Shown in pieces: positions 34,525 through 41,848 of a stretch of DNA of 64,000 nucleotides. A program made the translations under genes and the position numbers. Source of the DNA: Rhodobacteraceae bacterium (ex Bugula neritina AB1) (GTDB taxonomy: Bacteria > Pseudomonadota > Alphaproteobacteria > Rhodobacterales > Rhodobacteraceae); assembly GCA_001730095.1 (NCBI GenBank), contig MDLF01000063.1, positions 224,360-288,359 on the forward strand. The letters are read 5' to 3'. Each line of letters starts with the position of its first letter. Within the stretch, counting starts at the first letter, position 1. A model generated the notes under the pieces. It had not been told where the DNA came from. It searched no databases and worked only from the letters and a program-made list of their open reading frames with translations.

Positions 34525-35310
34525 ATGCGTGCCTTGAAGATCGCCGCGACCGGCATGAGCGCTCAGCAGTTGCGGGTGGAGACCATCTCCAACAACCTCG
34601 CGAACATGAACACCACTGCCTACAATGCACGGCGGGCTGAATTCGCCGATCTGCATTACCAGCAGGTCTCACGCGCGGGCACAGTAAACGCGTCAGACGG
34701 CACAGTGCTGCCTACCGGTATCCAGGTCGGCCTTGGCGTACGCCCGGCTGCAGTATCGGTCCATCTGTCCCAGGGCGCGTTGCAGCAGACCAACAACGAT
34801 CTGGACATTGCAATCGACGGCAAAGGCTACTTGGAGGTCACCCTGCCTTCTGGCCAGAATGCCTATACCCGCGACGGTGCGCTAAAACGGACGTCCGAAG
34901 GGCTTATCGTGACTTCAGACGGTTACGCGGTATCACCAGAGGTCACTATTCCTGATGATGCCACCGGCATTTCGATCAATGCCGAGGGTGAAGTTTACGG
35001 CTACTTCAACGAAACCACCGAAGGCCAGCTGCTGGGGCAGCTCACTTTGGCTGGCTTCACAAACCCGAAAGGGCTTGAAGCAATCGGAGGCAATCTGTTC
35101 ACCGCGACCGAAGCCTCTGGCACCGCAACTGTTTCTACCGCTGGCGAGGACGGGCTTGGAACTTTCCGCCAAGGCTACCTGGAAGCCAGCTCGGTTGATG
35201 CTGTTCGCGAAGTGACAGAACTGATTGAAGCCCAGCGCGGTTATGAAATGAATGCCAAGGTCATCTCGGCTGTCGACGAGATGATGGGCGCAACCACACA
35301 GGTACGCTGA
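34525..35310 (+). CDS. flgG: Flagellar distal rod protein FlgG
   Basis: 261 residues. The N-terminal motif is LRVETISNNLANMNTTAYNAR, the central part includes FTNPKGLEAIGGNLF, and the C-terminal motif is EVTELIEAQRGYEMNAKVI. Length is exactly the family standard. It builds the distal rod crossing the outer-membrane rings. An AGGAGAATCC ribosome-binding site precedes the ATG. Its stop overlaps flgA by one base. Confidence 0.95.
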   Translation: MRALKIAATGMSAQQLRVETISNNLANMNTTAYNARRAEFADLHYQQVSRAGTVNASDGTVLPTGIQVGLGVRPAAVSVHLSQGALQQTNNDLDIAIDGKGYLEVTLPSGQNAYTRDGALKRTSEGLIVTSDGYAVSPEVTIPDDATGISINAEGEVYGYFNETTEGQLLGQLTLAGFTNPKGLEAIGGNLFTATEASGTATVSTAGEDGLGTFRQGYLEASSVDAVREVTELIEAQRGYEMNAKVISAVDEMMGATTQVR

Positions 35311-35732
35311 TGAAACATGCTCTTGCCTGTCTGATTGCCGCCGTGCTGTGTGCCCCGCCTGTCTGGGCGGACTACCTGGTTCCGACACGCACAATCCGTG
35401 CGAAAGCAATTGTAAACGCCGAAGACCTAGCCCTGAAGAAGGGTGAGATTTTAGGTGCGCTGTCCATTCCAGGCGACGTTATCGGCATGGAAGCTCGTGT
35501 GGCTCTTTATGCAGGCCGGCCCTTGCGCCCTGGCGATATCGGTCCACCTGCCATTGTCGAACGCAATGACCTTGTGACGCTGATTTTCCGCCAAGGCGGG
35601 CTTTCCATCGCTGCAGATGGACGCGCGCTTGGTCGCGGTTCGGCCGGTGAGGCTGTCCGGGTCATGAACCTTTCTTCCCGCACCACCGTCACTGGCCGGA
35701 TTACCGAAGACGGATCCGTAGAGGTAAACTGA
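35310..35732 (+). CDS. flgA: P-ring assembly chaperone FlgA (short form)
   Basis: 140 residues, with a Sec signal peptide (1-20) and only the SAF-type C-terminal domain of FlgA (ALKKGEILGAL, AGRPLRPGDIGPP, VMNLSSRTTVTGRI). Gammaproteobacterial FlgA is longer, with an extra N-terminal domain. It assists P-ring formation by FlgI in the periplasm. Starts and stops overlap both neighbours by one base. Confidence 0.9.
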   Translation: MKHALACLIAAVLCAPPVWADYLVPTRTIRAKAIVNAEDLALKKGEILGALSIPGDVIGMEARVALYAGRPLRPGDIGPPAIVERNDLVTLIFRQGGLSIAADGRALGRGSAGEAVRVMNLSSRTTVTGRITEDGSVEVN

Positions 35733-36472
35733 TGTCTAAGAAATTTTCTCTTGTAAAACCGATGCTGTACGGGCTTGCCCTGCTGGGTGCCTGCGGCCGG
35801 ATGGATCACCTGGGCAAAGCCCCTTCCTTCACACCGGCAAACGAAACACCCGAGCATGTAGCCATGCTCTATCAGGGACTGCCGGCCCAAACCCATGCCC
35901 GGCGTACTGTCGACGGCGCCTCGCTTTGGAGCGGTTCGCAGCAGTCTCTTCTGGGTGACCGTCGTGCAATCAAGCGCGGGGATATCCTGACGGTCGTGAT
36001 TGAAATCGATGAAGAAGCTGAAATTTCCAACGATACCCAACGGTCCCGCTCAGGATCAGAAACCCTGAACGTACCGCAGCTGCTGGGACTGCCGCAACGA
36101 CTGGATCAGAAGCTGCCTGATGGCGCCTCGTCGGCAGAAGCAGTTGAACTTGGCAGTTCAAGCGCCTCCGGCGGAAAAGGATCTGTCAAGCGCAGTGAAA
36201 AACTTGAACTGCGGGTTGCTGCAACGGTGGTCGATGTGCTGCCCAATGGAGTTCTGGCAATCAGCGGCACCCAGGAACTGCGCGTGAATTTCGAACTGCG
36301 CGAGCTTTTGGTGACCGGCTATGTCCGCCCCCAAGACATCAGCCGACAGAACGAAATCACCTATGACAAAATTGCTTCCGCCCGAGTGTCCTATGGCGGC
36401 CGCGGCCAAATCACTGACATGCAGCAGCCGCGCTATGGCCAGCAGCTGCTTGATGTAGTCCTGCCATTCTGA
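35732..36472 (+). CDS. flgH: Flagellar L-ring lipoprotein FlgH
   Basis: 246 residues. The signal peptide ends in a lipobox, LLGAC, with Cys at residue 20. Family motifs are SLWSGSQQSLLGDRRAIKRGD, the segment LTVVIEIDEEAEISN, and the C-terminal LRVNFELRELLVTGYVRPQDI. FlgH forms the outer-membrane L ring around the rod. It is coupled to flgA; the fliL-like gene follows after 8 bp. Confidence 0.94.
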   Translation: MSKKFSLVKPMLYGLALLGACGRMDHLGKAPSFTPANETPEHVAMLYQGLPAQTHARRTVDGASLWSGSQQSLLGDRRAIKRGDILTVVIEIDEEAEISNDTQRSRSGSETLNVPQLLGLPQRLDQKLPDGASSAEAVELGSSSASGGKGSVKRSEKLELRVAATVVDVLPNGVLAISGTQELRVNFELRELLVTGYVRPQDISRQNEITYDKIASARVSYGGRGQITDMQQPRYGQQLLDVVLPF

Positions 36473-36480
36473 GAGTTATC

Positions 36481-36978
36481 ATGCTATCAAAACTCCTGCC
36501 TATCATCCTGCTGCTCCTCGGAACCGGAGGCGGTATCGGCGCCGGCATTATGCTGGCGCCCGCACCTGAAGAAAACCACGCCGCCGCAGGAGAAGAAGCT
36601 GCCCATATGCCTGCTGAGGACGCGGAAGAACCCGCCGAAGAAAGCGAGGAGGACTTACGGGAGTACATCAAGATCAACAATCAATTCGTGGTGCCGGTTG
36701 TCGATCGCGACCAACTGACGTCCTTGGTCGTCATATCCCTCAGCCTGGAAGCGGCAACAGGCACCAGCGAAAAAGTAAGGGCTTATGAACCAAAACTGCG
36801 TGATGCCTTCCTGCAGGTTCTTTTCGATCACGCAAACATGGGCGGCTTTCGCGGGGCTTTTACACGGTCTGATGTCTTGGAACCGCTGCGCACCGCCTTG
36901 CGGGAAGCCGCACAGAAACATGTCGGCAAAGGCGTTTTTGATGTGCTGATCATGGATATCTCACGGCAGGACGTCTGA
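36481..36978 (+). CDS. FliL-like basal-body membrane protein (second copy)
   Basis: 165 residues: an N-terminal membrane anchor (about 4-25), an acidic Glu/Ala linker (about 30-58), and a periplasmic stomatin-like FliL domain (about 60-165) with VVPVVDRDQLTSLVVISLSLEA and a C-terminal VFDVLIMDISRQDV. FliL proteins ring the stator. The window has another FliL-type gene at 46335, so this is a paralogue placed in the rod-ring operon. A terminator follows 30 bp later. Confidence 0.78.
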   Translation: MLSKLLPIILLLLGTGGGIGAGIMLAPAPEENHAAAGEEAAHMPAEDAEEPAEESEEDLREYIKINNQFVVPVVDRDQLTSLVVISLSLEAATGTSEKVRAYEPKLRDAFLQVLFDHANMGGFRGAFTRSDVLEPLRTALREAAQKHVGKGVFDVLIMDISRQDV

Positions 36979-37008
36979 CCTAACAATTTTGACAAACTGA
37001 CAATACCA

Positions 37009-37036
37009 GGCCGGTTCCGCAGAACCGGCCTTTTTT
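37009..37036 (+). terminator. Intrinsic terminator of the flgB-fliL-like operon
   Basis: GGCCGGTTC (37009-37017) and GAACCGGCC (37022-37030) form a 9-bp stem with a 4-base loop, followed by six T. This is a strong rho-independent terminator. Confidence 0.92.
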
Positions 37037-37054
37037 CGGCCTGAGCCATACGCT

Positions 37055-37453
37055 TCAGCTGTCCAGAAGCTTGTCCATCAGCATCTTTGCCCGCGCGGTC
37101 TTGCAGCGTTTACGTTCAGCGGCAGCCATTGTTTCAACGGCTTGCTTACGTCCGAATGCCTTGCGCAATTCATCCATCATCCGCAGTTTTTGCGCCGTGG
37201 CTTTAGCCAGATCCATGTTCAGCTGGCGCCGTGTGCGGGTATGCCATCCCTGCCAGAGTAGATCCGCACCAAGGGCTTTCAGTGCATGGTCGCCGTCTGT
37301 CAGCGCGCGTGTCGCTTGGACCTGGTCATTGAGCCTGGCCAACTGACCGCGCAATTCGGCTTCCCGAGCCAATGCCGGTTGAATTTTGGCATGCTCTTGC
37401 ATGTATTGTGCAGCTGTCACTGCCGCCATTTGGTCTAGCATCTTTTGCTTCAT
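37055..37453 (-). CDS. Helical FliJ-like protein after flhB
   Basis: 132 residues, almost entirely predicted coiled coil with many Gln, Lys and Arg (MKQKMLDQMAAVTAAQYMQE; a conserved-looking WQGWHTRTRRQLNMDLA). No firm family match. Size and coiled-coil character resemble FliJ, the export-gate stalk protein, which is not otherwise found in the window. It overlaps the flhB stop by 4 bp (ATGA), so it belongs to the flhA-fliR-flhB operon. FliJ identity is inference. Confidence 0.6.
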   Translation of the reverse strand: MKQKMLDQMAAVTAAQYMQEHAKIQPALAREAELRGQLARLNDQVQATRALTDGDHALKALGADLLWQGWHTRTRRQLNMDLAKATAQKLRMMDELRKAFGRKQAVETMAAAERKRCKTARAKMLMDKLLDS

Positions 37454-38541
37454 GTAACCTTCCCTTTGGCACGCCTGCGCATTTCTTCGGCAAAGCGGAT
37501 TGCTGCTGCCACCGGTGCATAGTGTTCTTCTAGAATTTCATCACCAATCTCAGTTGCTGCGTGCAAGGCCCGAGCGGTCGGCGGATCACTGTGTATGGGA
37601 ACCGCATTTTCATTGGCAACCCGCCGGATAGCCGCGGCGACCTCATCAACCCCTTTGGCAACACAAACCGGTGCAGCCCCCTTTTCGCGGCTCCATTTCA
37701 AGGCCACCGCATAATGGGTCGGGTTGACGATCACCACGTCCGCATCCGGCACAGCCGCCATCATCTGACCCATCGCAATTTCCTGGCCGCGCTGGCGCCG
37801 TTTGCCCTTCATATGAGGATCGCCTTCAGCGTCCTTAATCTCATCCTGGATTTCTTTTCGCGACATCATGTTCTTACGGTGATGTTCAGCATGCTGAAAA
37901 ACCGCATCCACAACCCCGATGGCCAAGGAAATGATCAGCGCGAGAAACAAAAACTCGAGCGCAAGCTGCGATAGCATCAGAACAACAGATTGCGGCCCAG
38001 TACCCGACGATGAGATCATGTCAGGCAGCCGGTAGTTCAGATAGACGCCCAAACAAACGGAATAGAGAGACAGTTTCAGAAAACTCTTCAGAAACTCAAA
38101 CAGGCCGGAACGGCCAAACTTGTTTTTTGCATTAGATATGATCGAGATTCGCGACAGTTTTGGTTCCAGCTTACTGGGGGCAAAAACCAAAGCGCGCTGG
38201 CCCACAATAGACAGCAAAACCAGGACAAACGGCACCAGAAACCACGGAAGAACCGGCCGCAAAACACTGGTTATAAAGCCGCCTGTAGGGGCGGCAGAAG
38301 ATCCATCGTTAAAAAACATCGCAGCCAGCCGATCGGGCTGGTCCAAAAACGCCATCAGCGCCGAGCCCATTCCCTCAACCCCGGAGCTGCCTGCCGAGTA
38401 GAGCGCCACAATCAAGCCGAGATAGGCTGCAGACACGGACAAGTCCGTGGATTTTGCCACCTCGCCCTTTTCTCGGGCTTTGCGGAGCTTCTGTTCCGTA
38501 GGCTCAAATGACTTGTCGGAATCGTCGTCCTTGTCGCTCAT
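37450..38541 (-). CDS. flhB: Flagellar export switch protein FlhB
   Basis: 363 residues. A charged cytoplasmic N-terminus (DKSFEPTEQKLRKAREKGEVAKS) is followed by four membrane helices (about 35-55, 95-118, 155-172, 185-212) and the autocleaved C-terminal domain with the NPTH site at 273-276. Cleavage switches export from hook to filament subunits. The ATG at 38541 overlaps the fliR stop as ATGA; the upstream frame to 38592 lies inside fliR and is rejected. Confidence 0.95.
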   Translation of the reverse strand: MSDKDDDSDKSFEPTEQKLRKAREKGEVAKSTDLSVSAAYLGLIVALYSAGSSGVEGMGSALMAFLDQPDRLAAMFFNDGSSAAPTGGFITSVLRPVLPWFLVPFVLVLLSIVGQRALVFAPSKLEPKLSRISIISNAKNKFGRSGLFEFLKSFLKLSLYSVCLGVYLNYRLPDMISSSGTGPQSVVLMLSQLALEFLFLALIISLAIGVVDAVFQHAEHHRKNMMSRKEIQDEIKDAEGDPHMKGKRRQRGQEIAMGQMMAAVPDADVVIVNPTHYAVALKWSREKGAAPVCVAKGVDEVAAAIRRVANENAVPIHSDPPTARALHAATEIGDEILEEHYAPVAAAIRFAEEMRRRAKGKVT

Positions 38542-39317
38542 GGCATTCCGCCCCCAGGATTGGAGAGGAACGCCATCAGCGCACGGGACCATACATCCAG
38601 GATCATTGGACTGCCGACCATAAGGATGAACAATCCAAGAAATGTGATCAACGGAGCGCCAACCATGGCAACCATTAGCTGCGGCATTGCCCTGTTAATA
38701 ACGCCAAGCGCCAAATTGTAGATCACTGCAGTGATGACAAAAGGAGCGGCGAGAGTGAACGCCATCGAAAAGCTCTCTGATATCCGGTACACACCCCACT
38801 CTGTCAGTCCCGCCGCTGCAGGAAACTGCCCGGCAGGAAACATCCGGTAAGAACCGATGAGAAGCTCAGCCACTCGGATATGCAGCCCAAGCATGACCGC
38901 CAGTGTTACACCTGAGATCATGAGAATTGCCCCAAGAGCGGGCATTGGTTCCGCGCCAATGCCGCCCAGAACCTGTGACAATGACGTGCTTTGTGCCGCA
39001 ATCGTTCCGGCCGTCTGCAAGGCCAGTACAAAAATTCGCACGCCAATGCCTAACGCTAGACCGATAATGGCCTCTGTCACTGCAAAACGCGCATAGCCCA
39101 TGACACCGTTTGGTTCGGGATAAGGCGGAAGCGCTGGAGCCACGATAAAGGTAAAGGCCAGGGCGATTGCCAGTTTGACCCGAGCTGAAACATAAAGTTC
39201 GCCCACGGCCGGCAAGACCGACACCATGGCGGAAACACGCAGAAAGACGATAGCTGCGTGCCAGAATCCTGCTCCCAGAAGCAATACCAGCTCCGGCGGC
39301 AGAAAATTCATATTCAT
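38538..39317 (-). CDS. fliR: Flagellar export gate protein FliR
   Basis: 259 residues with about six membrane helices. Family features include AFTFIVAPALPPYPE near 53-67, the central loop with SLSQVLGGIGAEPMPALG, and AMPQLMVAMVGAPLITFLG near the C-terminus. FliR joins FliP and FliQ in the export gate. It overlaps flhA and flhB by 4 bp on each side, so the three are translationally coupled. Confidence 0.95.
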   Translation of the reverse strand: MNMNFLPPELVLLLGAGFWHAAIVFLRVSAMVSVLPAVGELYVSARVKLAIALAFTFIVAPALPPYPEPNGVMGYARFAVTEAIIGLALGIGVRIFVLALQTAGTIAAQSTSLSQVLGGIGAEPMPALGAILMISGVTLAVMLGLHIRVAELLIGSYRMFPAGQFPAAAGLTEWGVYRISESFSMAFTLAAPFVITAVIYNLALGVINRAMPQLMVAMVGAPLITFLGLFILMVGSPMILDVWSRALMAFLSNPGGGMP

Positions 39318-41407
39318 GCCTGAACCATTCCGACCAGAGCCGGCCGTGCCTCGAGGCCGATTTCCTCGAACGACAGAACTGGATTGGTAATGCCCCGCGA
39401 CTTCAGGATTGTCTTCAAATACCGGCGGCGGCGGGTTGACGTTACAACTGCGGCAAAAATGCCCTGATCAGTGATTGTTACCAGCTTGTCGCTCAACCCG
39501 TCTGCAAGCCGATTAAACAGGTCAGGCGGTAACGCAATATCCAGGCCGGCACCTTGAGCATCCACCTGGTACGTAGAGAATTTATCCTCCCATTCCGGTG
39601 CCAACTGGATCAGCGGAATGGTGCCGTCCTCGCGCTTCATTTCGGCCACCAGCTGGAAGCCTAGGCGCTGGCGCACATGCTCGCAAATCAGTTCTGGCTG
39701 GGTTGTGTGCATCCGCGCCTCAGCAATCGATTCGAGGATCAGAGGCATGTTGCGGATCGACACCCGCTCCTCCAGCAGAAGCCGCAGAACTGCATGCAAG
39801 GTATCCATCGGCACCTTATCCGGCACCAATGCATCCAGCAGCTTGCGGTTTGCTTCAGACCTGAAGCCATCGGACAGCTGTGTCATCTCGTCCAGCAGTC
39901 GGCGCAATGATTTGAGTGTCAGCAAGCGGGAGAAGTTCTGCTTTATGATCTCAAGAAGATGGGTCGCCAAGATTTCCGGCGGCGTGACCACCGTGGCGCC
40001 GGCCAGCGCGGCTTGCTCCTGAGCCTTGGCTGAAATCCAGCGAGCCGGTGCGCCATAGACCGGTTCAGTCACATCAGTGCCCGGCGGAAGTGTGTCATGA
40101 TTGTCAGGCATGAGCGCCAGAATCATATCCGGGTGCAGCGTACCGCGGACCTGCTCCACTCCCTGAACCTTGATGACATAAGTGCCTCTTTCCAGATCAT
40201 GCTGATCAGTCAGCCGGATTTCCGGCAGGATCAAACCGAATGTCGTGGCAATGTGGGAGCGCATGTTGGCAATTCTGGCATCCAGCCCGGTGCCGGCATC
40301 AAGCACCATGCCCACCAGATCCGGCGAAAACTCCAGATGCAGATCATCCAGGTCCAGGATATCGCCCAGCGGCCGTGTTGCAGCCGGGTCCGCGGCTTCC
40401 TCGATCTTTTCCTCGATCTCCGCTTCGGCATCATCCCTTTTCCGTTTGGCCATTCTAAAGGCCATGTACCCCAGCACGCTGCCGCCGGTCACGAACGGCA
40501 AAAAGGGCAAGCCCGGAACCAGCGCGAACATCACCATCAGCACGGCAACAGTGGTCAGTGCAGCAGGATGACGGCCGAATTGTTCAAACAGGGCGGTGTC
40601 TGTGGCACCGGTAGTACCGCCACGGGCCAGCAGCAGCGCCGCAGCAATGGAAATGATTACCGAAGGGATCTGCGAAACCAGACCATCGCCTACGGTCAAG
40701 ATTGCATAGGTCTCAAAGGCACTGCCAACCGGCATGCCTTGGACCAGGACTCCCATGATCAACCCCATGACTAGGTTCAGCAAAGTGATCAGCAAACCAG
40801 CAACGGCATCGCCCTTGACAAACTTCGAGGCACCGTCAAGCGAGCCGAAGAAAGTGGTTTCCTGCTGGTCACGTTCCCGGCGCTCCTTGGCCGTTTGGTG
40901 ATCAATCGCGCCGGCCGACATGTCGGCGTCAATCGCCAGCTGTTTGCCCGGCATACCATCCAGAGCAAACCGCGCGCCGACTTCAGCCATTCGCGCCGCA
41001 CCCTTGGTGATAACCATGAAGTTGACAATCAGCAGAACGCCAAAAACCACAAGGCCGAGGAAAACACTGCCCCCCATGACGAACTGAGCGAAGCCTTCGA
41101 TCACATCGCCCGCCGCGTCGGTGCCAGTATGCCCCTGTCCGATGATTAGTTTGGTCGACGATACATTCAGCGACAATCGCAGCATTAAGGAGGCCAGAAG
41201 TATCGTTGGAAAAGACGAAAAGTCCAATGGCCGCTCAATGAACAATGTGATGGTGAAGATCAGGATTGCCAGTCCAAAGGATGCCGCTAGACCGACATCC
41301 AATACCCAGGCCGGCATCGGCAGGATCATCATTACAATGATGGCCATCAGCGCAAGCGCAAGCAAAACCGTCGGACTGAAAAGTTGTTCTATTGTCAGCT
41401 TAGGCAC
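39314..41407 (-). CDS. flhA: Flagellar export protein FlhA
   Basis: 697 residues. The N-terminal membrane half has about eight helices (to about 330). The FHIPEP-type loop is represented by GARFALDGMPGKQLAIDADMSAG near 147-169. The large cytoplasmic half (about 350-697) is the substrate docking platform. Length matches the family. The start is a GTG at 41407 with a weak ribosome-binding site; a small upstream frame ends 8 bases inside the gene, so translational coupling may be involved. Confidence 0.95.
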   Translation of the reverse strand: MPKLTIEQLFSPTVLLALALMAIIVMMILPMPAWVLDVGLAASFGLAILIFTITLFIERPLDFSSFPTILLASLMLRLSLNVSSTKLIIGQGHTGTDAAGDVIEGFAQFVMGGSVFLGLVVFGVLLIVNFMVITKGAARMAEVGARFALDGMPGKQLAIDADMSAGAIDHQTAKERRERDQQETTFFGSLDGASKFVKGDAVAGLLITLLNLVMGLIMGVLVQGMPVGSAFETYAILTVGDGLVSQIPSVIISIAAALLLARGGTTGATDTALFEQFGRHPAALTTVAVLMVMFALVPGLPFLPFVTGGSVLGYMAFRMAKRKRDDAEAEIEEKIEEAADPAATRPLGDILDLDDLHLEFSPDLVGMVLDAGTGLDARIANMRSHIATTFGLILPEIRLTDQHDLERGTYVIKVQGVEQVRGTLHPDMILALMPDNHDTLPPGTDVTEPVYGAPARWISAKAQEQAALAGATVVTPPEILATHLLEIIKQNFSRLLTLKSLRRLLDEMTQLSDGFRSEANRKLLDALVPDKVPMDTLHAVLRLLLEERVSIRNMPLILESIAEARMHTTQPELICEHVRQRLGFQLVAEMKREDGTIPLIQLAPEWEDKFSTYQVDAQGAGLDIALPPDLFNRLADGLSDKLVTITDQGIFAAVVTSTRRRRYLKTILKSRGITNPVLSFEEIGLEARPALVGMVQA

Positions 41408-41848
41408 TGGTCAGGCCCCGCAGTTTATGTTTCCCGAACTGCATGGCGCCCAGACGCCCCGCTTCTGTTGACGGCTTGCGCATGATGGTGATCAAGCCAT
41501 TGAAATATGGCCATTTCTTCAAGGCCAACACAAACTGAACAGCTTGCAGACAGCATCGAATTTGCCGCAGCAAATGTCCCCTTCGCAGACCGAAACGGAA
41601 AAGAAATGTTGAGTAGAAAGATGGCATGCACATGCACCACAGACCGGCGGCCATGCACCCATGGTCTGCTGCACGCAAAACCTGCCCTTTCGGGCAATTT
41701 GTTATGTATTTGTCCGGCATTCTGCCCGTTCCAATTCAGGATTCACCCGTCTGTCACGTTAGCGGCCGCTGGTTGACAAAATGTTATCAGAAAATACAAC
41801 GGCCGCCTTTTAAAAGGCGGCCGGAAAATCAGGAGATCCCAGTCAGGC
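41408..41848. other. 441-bp gap upstream of flhA
   Basis: No supported gene. The minus-strand frame 41400-41720 overlaps the flhA start and has no family features. A small hairpin TGCCC-TTTC-GGGCA (41683-41696) and a longer inverted repeat AGACC/GGTCT (41641-41645, 41662-41666) suggest a structured flhA leader. The terminator of the upstream gene lies at 41800-41823. Confidence 0.45.
41800..41823 (-). terminator. Palindromic terminator of the motA operon
   Basis: A perfect 24-bp palindrome with arms CGGCCGCCTTTT/AAAAGGCGGCCG lies 25 bp after the stop of the 827-residue protein gene. Minus-strand reading gives a GC-rich stem followed shortly by T-rich sequence. Probable terminator. Confidence 0.75.

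Noticed and set aside
41400..41720. 106-codon minus-strand frame upstream of flhA as a full gene
   Set aside because: No good start, Cys-rich odd composition and no family pattern; only its last 27 codons are noted as a possible leader peptide.
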